32,909 bases of DNA from assembly GCF_003003175.1 (NCBI RefSeq), contig NZ_PVTY01000019.1, positions 1 through 32,909 of the forward strand, written 5' to 3'. This document shows positions 1 through 7,579 of the stretch, piece after piece. Position 1 is the first letter of the stretch. Each line of letters opens with the position of its first letter. A program made the translations under genes and the position numbers. The notes beneath the pieces were generated by a model. That model made no database searches and was not told the DNA's origin. It saw only the letters and a list, made by a program, of their open reading frames with translations. The stretch comes from Nesterenkonia sandarakina. GTDB lineage: Bacteria > Actinomycetota > Actinomycetes > Actinomycetales > Micrococcaceae.

Positions 1-404
1 GCTGGACTACGTCGAGAACAAGCTCCCCGACGCCCACGAGCATCTCGACACCGCCCGAGCGGAGATCCTTGCGTTCACCAGCTTCCCGGAAGGACTCTGG
101 TCACAGGTCTGGTCCAACAACCCCAACGAGAGGCTCAACCGCGAGATCCGTCGCCGCACAGACAGCGTCGGCATCTTCCCCAACCGAGAGGCGATCATCC
201 GTCTCGTCGGTGCTGTCCTGGCGGAACAGACTGACGAATGGGCAGAGGGCCGCCGCTACCTCGGCCTCGAGATCCTCGCGAAGAGCCGCCTGAGTCTCGT
301 GCCCGATGCGGATAAGGAGGTGGAGGCCGACGCCGCCCTGGAACTCAGCGCTTGATTGATCACGATGAAGGACACCGCGCTACACCACTACCCGGGACTT
401 GACC
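1..404 (+). mobile_element. right end of an IS256-family insertion sequence
   Basis: The window opens inside an IS256 (Mutator-type) element and contains only its 3' part: the transposase C terminus, a short non-coding tail, and a likely terminal inverted repeat at about 371-404 ending in CCCGGGACTTGACC. The left end lies outside the window, so the inverted repeat and any target duplication cannot be paired. The exact outer boundary is inferred from the general shape of IS256 ends rather than measured. Confidence 0.6.
2..355 (+). CDS. IS256-family transposase, C-terminal 117 residues (cut by window edge)
   Basis: This encodes the C-terminal part of a DDE transposase that would catalyse cut-and-paste or copy-out movement of its insertion sequence. 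Reading frame 2 is open from the first bases to a TGA at 353-355. It contains the family hallmark [20 protein letters not shown], in which the Glu of NERLN corresponds to the third acidic catalytic residue of IS256 enzymes. The conserved tail [20 protein letters not shown] and then a GRRYLGLE segment follow. No frameshift is visible in the part seen, so the copy may be intact upstream. The start and the first two Asp residues lie before the window. Confidence 0.85.
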   Translation: MDYVENKLPDAHEHLDTARAEILAFTSFPEGLWSQVWSNNPNERLNREIRRRTDSVGIFPNREAIIRLVGAVLAEQTDEWAEGRRYLGLEILAKSRLSLVPDADKEVEADAALELSA

Positions 405-617
405 GCACGCTCTCGATCGGATGGAGATGGTCACGGTTCCATGCCGGCGCGAGCCCTAGGCCCGTGTGGAGCTCCCCGCCCTGATCACCTGGGATGACGA
501 AGCGCATGAGTGCCGGCCGAATGGGTTGCCTGGATGCGGCGGGAGGCATTCCGGTGGCAAGACGCGGATGACTGGTCTAAACGATCCGCATACTAGAGCC
601 ACTGCTACCGTCGTGAG

Positions 618-1070
618 ATGGCAGAAACCCAGAACGGCCAATCAGCAGAGCATCTGACCATTCCCTCCGACAGCACTATCGAAGGACTGTTCCAGGACGG
701 AGTCACGGTCGAAAACGGCGTCCGTGCCGAAATCACTGGCGGGATAGTTGGGCTCATTGCCCTCCGTGAAGGGTCACGATTGACCATCCATGGACAAGCC
801 GTGGGTCAGCTCCAGATCGACGTCGGTGCCGAACTGACTCTCGTCGGGCTGTACGCGGGCACACTCGCACAGTCGTTCGACGGGGCGCTATTCGCGTCGC
901 AAGGCAGCACCATCAACCGAAGGGTGTTGCTCGACGGACGTTTTGAGGAACAGCAGTCCGGGGTGGAGGTCCTCACGGACAGCACGCGGCTGTTCCGCCT
1001 CACCCGTGCTGACGGATCCCTAGCTACTGAGGAGTTCGCGATTCGGACAAGCCGCCTCAAATTCGAGTGA
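618..1070 (+). CDS. hypothetical protein with beta-helix-like repeats
   Basis: I do not recognise this 150-residue protein. It has no signal peptide and no membrane segment. From about residue 30 to 95 short hydrophobic strands alternate with Gly and turn residues (for example EITGGIVGLIALREGSRLTI and then QLQIDVGAELTLVGLYAGTL). This periodicity resembles bactofilin or other small right-handed beta-helix proteins, but I see no family signature. The C terminus is polar and mixed. The ATG at 618 follows a weak GTGAG and has no good Shine-Dalgarno sequence. Its codon use is less GC-extreme than the housekeeping genes to the right, consistent with accessory DNA next to the insertion sequence. Fold assignment is an inference from pattern only. 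Confidence 0.55.
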   Translation: MAETQNGQSAEHLTIPSDSTIEGLFQDGVTVENGVRAEITGGIVGLIALREGSRLTIHGQAVGQLQIDVGAELTLVGLYAGTLAQSFDGALFASQGSTINRRVLLDGRFEEQQSGVEVLTDSTRLFRLTRADGSLATEEFAIRTSRLKFE

Positions 1071-1094
1071 TGGAGGGGCTGACTCACTGAGAAA

Positions 1095-1460
1095 ATGTCA
1101 GTTCGCGAAGATAGGCTCCACCTGATGACGAAGAAACACTCCGTGGAAGAAGTCTCTCAAGCCATCGAGGTCCGTTGCCCAAGTGCCTCCGTAGATTTTG
1201 GAGGACGAGAAGGACACTCCTACCTCAGAGTGAGCTACGGAGACGTCTTTTACGACATCAACGAACGCTGTTTAGTTCCTGGAAAGACTCCTACGACCTG
1301 GTCCGGCATAGGGTGGACCGACGACAATGACGACATTGTCTGCCCAGGCGAGGAGTTTCCCCTTGTGGGACCCCCCAAGAATCTAGACCCACAGTCGTTC
1401 TCAGACCTTCGCTCCGCAGCTGAGGCCGCAATTGCTCACCTCCATGCGTCGCAAGGCTGA
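1095..1460 (+). CDS. hypothetical small soluble protein
   Basis: An unrecognised 121-residue protein, acidic and without a signal peptide or membrane segment. An ATG at 1125 (giving MTKKHSVEE) is an alternative start 10 codons downstream. A GGAGGGG stretch at 1072-1078 lies about 16 bases before the first ATG, farther than usual, so the start is uncertain. The body has a compact alpha/beta look (VSQAIEVRCPSASVDF, then SYLRVSYGDVFYDI) and a C-terminal helix rich in Ala. It follows the 618-1070 gene by 24 bases in the same orientation, so the two may be co-transcribed. Codon use is again less GC-biased than the core genes. Confidence 0.5.
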   Translation: MSVREDRLHLMTKKHSVEEVSQAIEVRCPSASVDFGGREGHSYLRVSYGDVFYDINERCLVPGKTPTTWSGIGWTDDNDDIVCPGEEFPLVGPPKNLDPQSFSDLRSAAEAAIAHLHASQG

Positions 1461-1644
1461 CTAGCGTCGACCGTGAATCGACATCGGGGCGCCAGCCGTC
1501 AGTCTCCGGCAAACTTTTGCGCTTGATGCTCTCCTGTCACGACCGTAACGTTCTAAGGCGCATTGAGGGCCTGCCAATGGGATGAGTCAAAGCCTCAGAC
1601 TGTTCATGCCAGGGTCCGCAGCTGGACCTCGATCCGGGGGCTGA

Positions 1645-1950
1645 TCCTCTGCTCTGAACATACAGAATTCACGAAGTTCCTACTCCTCGGAACGCTGGAC
1701 AGAACAGGCTCCTAAGCAGAAGACATTCATCCTGGGTCACGAATTCGCCCACCCCTACTACGGTAATGGCGACTACCTGCCAAGATGGGAACGTGACGCC
1801 GATGTCATGGCAGCAACACTGCTCATCCGCCTGGCGTATTGGCAGAATGCAATCCAGATCCACAGCACCGTTGCGGCGGTCGCACATGAGCTGGATGTAC
1901 ACCCGCACGTGTTGCGGGTCTATCACTCACTTCTAGATGGGACGCTATGA
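1645..1950 (+). pseudogene. remnant of an ImmA/IrrE-family metallopeptidase
   Basis: The frame is open from the stop at 1642-1644 to the TGA at 1948-1950 but has no ATG, GTG or TTG in a sensible place near its 5' end, so only about 100 C-terminal codons remain. The zinc-binding HExxH motif reads HEFAH (1738-1752) and is followed by WERDADVMAATLLI, matching the downstream acidic residue and helix of ImmA/IrrE proteases. A further HELDVHPHVLRVYHSLL resembles the helix-turn-helix-like tail of the family. In mobile elements these peptidases cleave phage-type repressors to induce excision. Its stop overlaps the start of the next gene by ATGA, the sign of an original operon. It was probably beheaded by a deletion or by the insertion-sequence event upstream. 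An unusual start codon cannot be excluded. Confidence 0.55.
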
Positions 1951-2828
1951 GCCAGGAGAACTACACCCAGTACGACTACCCGCCGCCCGGATATCAGGGC
2001 TGGCAGCAGTATCAAGAGCCCCCTCAACCTAAGGGCCTCGGCATCGCCGCAATGATAGTCGGGATCGTGGCGCTCGTTCTGAGTTTCATTCCGCTCCTTG
2101 GTCTCATCAGCTTCGTACTGGGACCGCTGGCGCTGATCCTGGGCATCTTCGGCCTCGTCAAGAACAACGGCAAACCCCAAGCCATCACTGGGATCATCAC
2201 CGGCGCCCTGAGCTTCATCGTGGTCTTGATCGGGACACTGATCTTCGGCGCCGCGGTCTCATCGATGGACGATAGCGGCCAGGCATCCATCGAGGACGCG
2301 ACCGAGCTCGAGGCGGCGGAGGAGCAGGCGGAAGAGGCCGGGGAGGTCGCAGAGGCCCAGGAAGAGGAGGCCGAGCCCGTAGAAGCCCAGGTCGCCGGCG
2401 ACCCGGGTTCGCGCACCAACCCCTACGAGGCCGGTGAAACCGTCTCCAACGATGAATGGGAAGTCACGATCAACGGCATCACACGTGATGCCGACGATGC
2501 GATCAATGCTGAGAACCAGTTCAGCGATCCGGCCCCTGAGGGGTCCAGCTACGCCCTCATCGACGTGACGATGACCTACCTCGGAGACGAGTCGGAGATG
2601 CCTGTCTTCGCTACTGACGTCGCTTACGTCACCGCCGGCGGCGAGACCCTCAGTGCCTACGAGACAGTTGCCATCGCCCCCGATGCTTTCGACTCCTTGC
2701 GCGAGCTCTACAACGGAGGGACCGAGCAGGGCAACATCGTCATTGCGATCCCCGACGAGGACGAAGGGACTCTACGCGTGCGGCTGGGATTCCTGGGTAG
2801 AGAGGACCACTTCTACGTGGCCGAGTGA
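1947..2828 (+). CDS. membrane protein with DUF4190-like helices and a DUF4352-like extracellular domain
   Basis: This 293-residue protein has a Tyr/Pro/Gln-rich cytoplasmic N terminus (1-30), hydrophobic helices at about 31-71 and 79-104 (the DUF4190 pattern), an acidic Glu/Ala-rich linker (about 114-150), and a C-terminal domain (about 160-293). The C-terminal domain has the strand pattern of DUF4352/telokin-like immunoprotective domains: ETVSNDEWEVTINGI at its start and SSYALIDVTMTYLGDESE in its core. Its location is inferred as plasma membrane with the C-terminal domain outside. In actinophages and integrative elements such proteins often sit beside ImmA/IrrE peptidases and may act in superinfection exclusion. 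Here the ATG overlaps the peptidase remnant's stop by 4 bases, supporting that origin. The function is not shown by the sequence. Confidence 0.7.
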   Translation: MSQENYTQYDYPPPGYQGWQQYQEPPQPKGLGIAAMIVGIVALVLSFIPLLGLISFVLGPLALILGIFGLVKNNGKPQAITGIITGALSFIVVLIGTLIFGAAVSSMDDSGQASIEDATELEAAEEQAEEAGEVAEAQEEEAEPVEAQVAGDPGSRTNPYEAGETVSNDEWEVTINGITRDADDAINAENQFSDPAPEGSSYALIDVTMTYLGDESEMPVFATDVAYVTAGGETLSAYETVAIAPDAFDSLRELYNGGTEQGNIVIAIPDEDEGTLRVRLGFLGREDHFYVAE

Positions 2829-2989
2829 CACCGCCGGCAGGCTGTTACCTAAGGTAACGCCACCTCGAGACACGCCGGAATACACGGGATCACCTGGAGC
2901 GTATTCGACGACGGAATATTCAACCCTCCGCGACCCCTGTGTCCGCGTCGTTAAAGCGTTGCAGGGGCATCGGATCCCGACCAAAGTAG

Positions 2990-3014
2990 GTGGGTTCAAA
3001 CCCCGCTAGTCCGA
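2990..3014 (+). other. tRNA 3'-end-like sequence, possible attachment (att) site
   Basis: GTGGG-TTCAAAC-CCCGC forms a T-arm with a 5-bp stem and a canonical 7-base loop (TTC, then A at the 58 position), followed by a 7-base TAGTCCG and a discriminator A, as in a tRNA acceptor 3' half. C1-G72 pairing and A73 would be expected of tRNA-Pro, whose actinobacterial T-arm is similar. No D-arm, anticodon arm or matching CGGACTA 5' half is found in the preceding 150 bases, so this is not a whole tRNA. The simplest reading is the distal att copy left by an integrated element, next to the lysogeny-type genes at 1.6-2.8 kb. A chance match is possible. Confidence 0.35.
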
Positions 3015-3023
3015 CAGAACATT

Positions 3024-3070
3024 AGAGGGAAAGCCTCAAACCATCTGATGGTTTGAGGCTTTCCCTCTTT
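3024..3070. terminator. long perfect hairpin terminator, likely bidirectional
   Basis: Two 21-base arms (3024-3044 and 3048-3068) are fully complementary around a 3-base CTG loop, with TCTTTCTG following on the plus strand. On the plus strand it follows the tRNA-like 3' end. On the minus strand it lies about 50 bases after the stop of the solute-binding protein gene, so it probably ends transcription from both sides. Confidence 0.8.
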
Positions 3071-3116
3071 CTGTGCCAGCCCCGCTACGGGAGGCTAGCG
3101 CCGTGACCGCTCAGAG

Positions 3117-4769
3117 TCACTGCGCCCGCTCATGCGCCTCGTTCGCCAGGTCCACGAGCTGCTGCATGTTCAGGTTCTCCAGTTCGGAGACGTAGGCATC
3201 CCAGTCGTCGAAGGACCGCTGTCCCAGGATGAACTGAGCCGACGCCGTCTGCACGTGGTCGGTCAGCGTGGTCTGCAGCAGGCCTGCCTGCTCCAGCTCG
3301 AGATCGGTGAACGGATACGGCGGCGTCACCGGGAGCTCTTCCTTGTCGTGCATCTTCTCCTGCCACTCGACCACATGCGGCCGGAAGGTCGAGTGCACCA
3401 GCTCCGTGCTGGAGCCCACGGCGTGGAGGAACGGCTGGTTGGAGAAGCCGTAGTCGCGCACCAGGTGCTCCTCGGCCTCAGGGTTCAGGCTGTTGAGGTC
3501 GATGTTCGGATCCAGCTCGCGGGTGCCGTCCTCGGCGACGGTGTAGGTCTCGCCCTCCACGCCCCAGGTGGCGTACTCCAGGCCCTCGTCGGAGTAGTAG
3601 AGCCAGTCGATGAACTGCAGCTTGGCCAGGAAGTCGTCATCCTCGGCAATGGAGGAGGAGATGGCCAGTCCGCTGTCGAAGCGGGCCCCGCTGTGCACGA
3701 AGTCGCCGTCCTCACCGCCTGGGATCGGGATGAGCCGTGCCTCGGCACCTTCGGTGCCCAGCTCCTCGAACCCGCGGGTGTAGATCTGGGTGGACTCGTC
3801 GTTGCCCGCAATGGCCAGCGAGCTGCCGGAGGAGAACTTCTGCTCTGCGGTGCGGTCGTCCTGGGTCAGCGTCTCGGAGTCCATCAGCCCCTCCTCGAGG
3901 AGGCCGGCGAAGAACTCCAGGAGTTCCCGGTACTCATCCGAGGCTCCGGCGTAGATGAACTCCTCGGCGTCGTGGTCGAAGTAGATCCCGTCTCCGTAGC
4001 CCCAGCCGGCCACCGTGTCGAAGTTCGCCGAGGCGAAGTTCAAGGTGCTCTGCAGCTCCCACCGGTCCGAGTACGGGACCGAATCCGGGTACTCGTCCTT
4101 GACCTCGCGCAGCTGGTCGGCGAACTCCTCCCAGGTCGCTGGTTCTTCGAAGCCCATCTCGTCCCAGATGTCGCCGCGGACCACCAGCGAGAAGTGCTGG
4201 AAGGGGTCCTCCAGCAGACCCGGCAGGATGTAGGCGTTGCCGTCCTCCTGGTACAGAGCCTCGTAGTCCTCGCGCAGATCCCAGGCGTCGAGCTTCTCGG
4301 TGAAGTTCGGCATATGGTCCAGATAGTCGCTGACCGGAAGCAGCGCACCACCGGAGATATACGGAACCTCCTGACCGGGATACGTCACCGGAACAATGTC
4401 TGGCATGTCCCCGGCACCGATGACCAGGGACCGGCGCTGCTCAAAATCACTCAGCGGCGCATCCACGATGGCCAGCGACACGTTGTGGTTCTCCTCCAGG
4501 TGATCGAAGAACATCCAGTCCTCATCCAACCCATGGTCCGGGTTGTTGCGGTAGAGCACCGAGAGCTCCAACGGCTCCGTCGCCACGAAGCTGTCTCCGA
4601 CCCCGAAGTCCGCCATGGCCGCCAGGTCACGCTCCGCGGCGTCCCCACCCTCGTCCGCTTCAGCGTCACCCCCGCCGCAGCTCGTGACCAGCAGCGACCC
4701 TGCTGCGATCAGCCCCACCACACCAGAGCGGGACCACGGGTTTCGATTCTTTTCAGTCATAGTCTGCAC
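3117..4769 (-). CDS. extracellular solute-binding lipoprotein of an ABC importer (family 1)
   Basis: This is a 550-residue substrate-binding lipoprotein of the sugar/oligosaccharide type (LplA/LipO-like). The N terminus has basic residues, a hydrophobic stretch and the lipobox LLVTSCGGG with the acylated Cys at about residue 31, followed by an acidic linker. The mature part carries typical family-1 features: an early strand ELSVLYRNN, the GDMPDIVP segment, a TWEEFADQLR hinge-type motif, and C-terminal helices rich in Trp and aromatic residues. The GTG at 4769 lies 4 bases after GAGGAAG; an ATG at 4760 is an alternative. No permease or ATPase partners are adjacent on either side, so the protein is an orphan here or partners with a distant transporter. 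The substrate is unknown. Confidence 0.85.
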   Translation of the reverse strand: MQTMTEKNRNPWSRSGVVGLIAAGSLLVTSCGGGDAEADEGGDAAERDLAAMADFGVGDSFVATEPLELSVLYRNNPDHGLDEDWMFFDHLEENHNVSLAIVDAPLSDFEQRRSLVIGAGDMPDIVPVTYPGQEVPYISGGALLPVSDYLDHMPNFTEKLDAWDLREDYEALYQEDGNAYILPGLLEDPFQHFSLVVRGDIWDEMGFEEPATWEEFADQLREVKDEYPDSVPYSDRWELQSTLNFASANFDTVAGWGYGDGIYFDHDAEEFIYAGASDEYRELLEFFAGLLEEGLMDSETLTQDDRTAEQKFSSGSSLAIAGNDESTQIYTRGFEELGTEGAEARLIPIPGGEDGDFVHSGARFDSGLAISSSIAEDDDFLAKLQFIDWLYYSDEGLEYATWGVEGETYTVAEDGTRELDPNIDLNSLNPEAEEHLVRDYGFSNQPFLHAVGSSTELVHSTFRPHVVEWQEKMHDKEELPVTPPYPFTDLELEQAGLLQTTLTDHVQTASAQFILGQRSFDDWDAYVSELENLNMQQLVDLANEAHERAQ

Positions 4770-4798
4770 GCTTCTTCCTCATACAGGCGATCCGATTT

Positions 4799-4856
4799 TG
4801 TATCTTGGTGATACAGCTCACACTCAATATAGGGTCATACCGTGCAACAATTTCAA
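4799..4856 (-). promoter_or_regulatory. promoter and palindromic operator candidate for the solute-binding protein gene
   Basis: On the minus strand a -35-like TTGAAA (4851-4856) and a -10-like TATATT (4826-4831) are separated by 19 bases. About 10 bases further downstream is a perfect inverted repeat TGTATC-TTGGT-GATACA (4799-4815, as written on the plus strand), which would cover the transcription start and early transcript. That position fits repression by a LacI- or GntR-type regulator of sugar uptake. No such regulator is adjacent, so its identity is open. Confidence 0.45.
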
Positions 4857-5033
4857 GGAAAACTTTGAACGAGATGATCAGAACCGCTGGTGACCGCTCC
4901 GTGAGCGGCAGGTCCGAGGAGGCTTGCCGTGCTTTCGCCGACGCTTCTATCCTGAGTCCACTCAGAGTGCAGGTGCCGGGCACAGACGTTCGACAGCCCG
5001 CCCCGTCCCCCTTCGCATCCCCAGGGAGCAGGC

Positions 5034-6206
5034 ATGTCGTCGAGCCTGACCGCCATCAGAGCAGAAGGTGTGGAACGTCGGTTCGGTGACCTGCGCGCCG
5101 TCGACGGTGTGAGCCTGGAGGTCCAGGCAGGTGAGATCTATGGGTTCCTCGGCCCCAACGGGGCCGGGAAGTCGACGCTCACCCGTATCCTGTGCACCCT
5201 GCTCACCCCCTCCGCCGGCCGCGCGACCGTGGCAGGGTACGACGTCGCCACCCAGCCTGGGGAGGTGCGGCTGCGCGCCGGAGTCGCCCTGCAGGAGGCC
5301 GCCCTCGACGACAAGCAGACCGGATCCGAGATGCTCACCCTGCAGGGCCGGTTCTACGGCCTCTCCGCCAAGACCACCAAGGCCCGCGTGGACCAGCTGA
5401 CCAGTCTGGTGGACATCGGCTCCGCGCTGGATCGCCGCATCGGCACCTACTCCGGCGGGATGAAGCGTCGCCTGGATCTCGCACTGGCCCTGGTCCACGA
5501 TCCCGAGGTCCTCTTCCTCGATGAGCCCACCACCGGGCTTGATCCGGTCAGCCGCGCCAAGGTCTGGCAGGAGGTTCGGCGGCTGAACCAGGAGCTCGGG
5601 ATGACGGTCTTCCTCACCACCCAGTACCTGGAGGAGGCCGACGAGCTGGCCGACCGGGTCGGCATCATCAACAAGGGCCGCCTGGTCGCCGAAGGCTCCC
5701 CCGCGCAGCTCAAGCGCACCATCGGCACCGACGTCGTGATCGTCACGCTCACCGGGGATGTCGGCAGCGCCGGCCGGGCCCTGGAATCGCTGGAGCTGGT
5801 GGAACGCGTCGAGATCAATGGGCCAACCGTGACCCTGAGCGTCTCCGACGGACCATCCGCGATCAGCCCGATCGCCGTCGCCCTGGCCCAGGTCCCCCAG
5901 GCCCAGGTCGTCGAGCTGTCCCTGCGCCGGCCCTCCCTCGATGACGTGTTCCTCTCCGTGACCGGTGAACACATCACCGACTCCGACCCCTTCGTGGCCG
6001 GCGCATCCGGCCCGCAGCACCCCCAGCGTCACCAGGAGACCCAGAGCCACCAGGAGCCCCAGCGAACTCCTCCACCACGACCGCCGCTCCCCCGACCACC
6101 AGGATCGAGCCCAAGAGCGCAGGATTCCTCCGCGACCTGGCCTCCGTGGCCACCCGCGCCCTGCGCGCCATCCCCCGGGACCCCGCTGCCGTCATCCCCG
6201 CCCTGA
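5034..6206 (+). CDS. ABC exporter ATP-binding protein (DrrA type)
   Basis: This is the ATPase of an ABC-2 type exporter, the class that includes daunorubicin-resistance DrrA. It shows Walker A GPNGAGKST at about residues 41-49, the signature YSGGMKRRLDLA, Walker B VLFLDEPTTGLDP, and the switch His replaced by Gln in TTQYLEEADELADRVGIIN, a common DrrA variant. A DrrA-type C-terminal domain ends at about DDVFLSVTGEH. The start is supported by AGGGAG 6 bases before the ATG. The last 70 or so residues are a Pro/Gln/His-rich stretch unlike the family. They look like out-of-frame reading that runs into the permease gene, so the natural C terminus is probably near 6000. It pairs with the frameshifted permease immediately downstream. 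Confidence 0.9.
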   Translation: MSSSLTAIRAEGVERRFGDLRAVDGVSLEVQAGEIYGFLGPNGAGKSTLTRILCTLLTPSAGRATVAGYDVATQPGEVRLRAGVALQEAALDDKQTGSEMLTLQGRFYGLSAKTTKARVDQLTSLVDIGSALDRRIGTYSGGMKRRLDLALALVHDPEVLFLDEPTTGLDPVSRAKVWQEVRRLNQELGMTVFLTTQYLEEADELADRVGIINKGRLVAEGSPAQLKRTIGTDVVIVTLTGDVGSAGRALESLELVERVEINGPTVTLSVSDGPSAISPIAVALAQVPQAQVVELSLRRPSLDDVFLSVTGEHITDSDPFVAGASGPQHPQRHQETQSHQEPQRTPPPRPPLPRPPGSSPRAQDSSATWPPWPPAPCAPSPGTPLPSSPP

Positions 6207-6876
6207 TCGTCCCGCTCTTCTTCTTCGTGGTGAACATCGGCGCCCTGGAATCGGTGGCCGAGGGCATCGGAGTCGCCGACTTCCGCGCCTTCCAGCTTCC
6301 GGTGGCCATCGTCTTCGCCGTCACCGGGGTCTCCCGGGCCAGCGACCTGGTCACCGATATCAGCAGCGGCTATTTCGACCGGCTGCTGCTCACCCCGATG
6401 CGCCGCTCCGCCCTGCTGCTGGGACTGATGGTCGCCGACCTCGTGCTGGTGATGGCGCTGTGCGTGCCGGTGCTGATCCTGGGCTTCTTCGTCGGAGTCG
6501 AGTTCGCCACCGGCCTCTCGGGCGTCCTCGCCTTCCTGCTCGTCGGAGGGCTCTGGGGCTCGCGTTCACCGGCTTCCCGTATGCCATCGCGCTGCGCACC
6601 GGAAGCCCGGCGGCGGTGAACGCCTCCTTCCTGCTGTTCTTCCCCTTCGCCTTCCTGACCACCTCGTTTCTCCCGCAGGAGGCGCTGACCGGGTGGCTCG
6701 CGGCCATCGCGGACTACAACCCGATCACCCATCTGCTGGCCGCGCTGCGCTCCCTGCTCTCCGACGGCTGGGTCTGGGCTGACCTCTGGCCGGGGCTGCT
6801 CGCGATCGCCGTCGTCGGCGCCGTGAGCTTCACGCTGGCCTTCGGTGCGCTGCGCGGCCGGGTCTCCCGCGGATGA
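6146..6876 (+). pseudogene. ABC-2 exporter permease (DrrB type) with an internal frameshift
   Basis: This is the membrane partner of the DrrA-type ATPase. The first part (frame of 6146) encodes ALRAIPRDPAAVIPALIV, a membrane helix, GYFDRLLLTPMRRSALLLGL, and further helices up to VGGLWG. The protein then continues only in another frame as LAFTGFPYAIALRTGSPAAV, ending at the TGA at 6874-6876. The switch falls at the G run 6555-6558; one extra G there would restore a single protein. The start is also unclear: the only in-frame start is GTG 6146, yet coding-like sequence (TTRIEPKSAGFLRDLASVAT) extends upstream without a start codon. Either the gene is inactivated, or the assembly lost a base in a homopolymer. 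No classical slippery heptamer is apparent. Confidence 0.75.
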
Positions 6877-6922
6877 CCCACTCCTCCCCCAGCCAGGAGA
6901 CGCGCGAGCTAGGCTGGCCTGC

Positions 6923-7450
6923 ATGACCGAGCGGCTCCTCCACACCAGCGACAGCAGCGAGACCACCGAGGTCGACGCAGCTGCCAGTCCGCGGCTGAGC
7001 ACCCGGGTGCCGCTGCGCTGGGGTGACATGGACGCCTACGGGCACATCAACAATGTCGAGGTGCTGCGCCTGCTCGAGGAGGCCCGCATCCGCGCCTTCG
7101 GGTCGCCGGCCCATACCGGCAGCCCGGTCGGGGAGCCGCTCGCTCCGCTGTTCAACGAGCTCCCCCGCGACGCCCAGGCGCTCGTCGTCGAACATCGGGT
7201 GCGCTACCTGGCGAGCCTGGAGTATCGGGATGTGCCGGCACAGGTCGATGTCTGGGTGACCCAGCTCAAAGGCGCGGGCCTGACTCTGGCCTATGAGCTC
7301 CGCGACGGTGTCGACGGCACGCGCTGCGTGATCGCCGAGACGCAGCTGGCCTTCTTCGACACCGCGTCGAATCGGCTGCTGCGCCTCACCCAGCATCAGC
7401 GTGACCAGGCCGCCGCGCACCGGGCGGAATCCCCCTTCCGCACCCGCTGA
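6923..7450 (+). CDS. acyl-CoA thioesterase, 4HBT hotdog fold
   Basis: A 175-residue protein predicted to hydrolyse acyl-CoA thioesters in the cytoplasm. The YbgC/FadM-like active-site motif is present as RWGDMDAYGHINNVEVLRLL, in which the Asp of DMDAYGH is the usual catalytic residue, followed by EEARIRAF. Later strands (ALVVEHRVRYLASLEYRDVP, then VDVWVTQLKGAGLTLAYEL) complete a hotdog domain. I chose the ATG at 6923 over upstream frame-open starts because the family begins close to it. A -10-like TAGGCT at 6910-6915 lies 7 bases before it without a Shine-Dalgarno sequence, suggesting a leaderless message. It stands alone after the ABC permease. The substrate is not evident. Confidence 0.85.
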   Translation: MTERLLHTSDSSETTEVDAAASPRLSTRVPLRWGDMDAYGHINNVEVLRLLEEARIRAFGSPAHTGSPVGEPLAPLFNELPRDAQALVVEHRVRYLASLEYRDVPAQVDVWVTQLKGAGLTLAYELRDGVDGTRCVIAETQLAFFDTASNRLLRLTQHQRDQAAAHRAESPFRTR

Positions 7451-7579
7451 GCTGCGCTCCTGACAGACCCGCTTCACTCCCCTGGATGCCCAGACGCCTG
7501 GGACAGGATGTTCAACCGTGACCTGGCCCTACCACGGAAATCCCAGATCAGATGACGAAGCGTGGATACGATCGATCTC

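Noticed and set aside
2930-3014. tmRNA (ssrA) or a complete tRNA
   Set aside because: No matching 5' acceptor half, no D-arm and no tag-like reading frame; only the T-arm and 3' acceptor fit.
3132-4811. 559-codon plus-strand ORF opposite the solute-binding protein
   Set aside because: It is the mirror of a gene with lipobox and family motifs; its own protein is low-complexity with no recognisable domain.
5965-6876. a 303-codon ORF taken as one independent gene
   Set aside because: Only its last 110 codons are permease-like; the rest is Arg/Pro-rich out-of-frame reading, so it was treated as the tail of a frameshifted permease.
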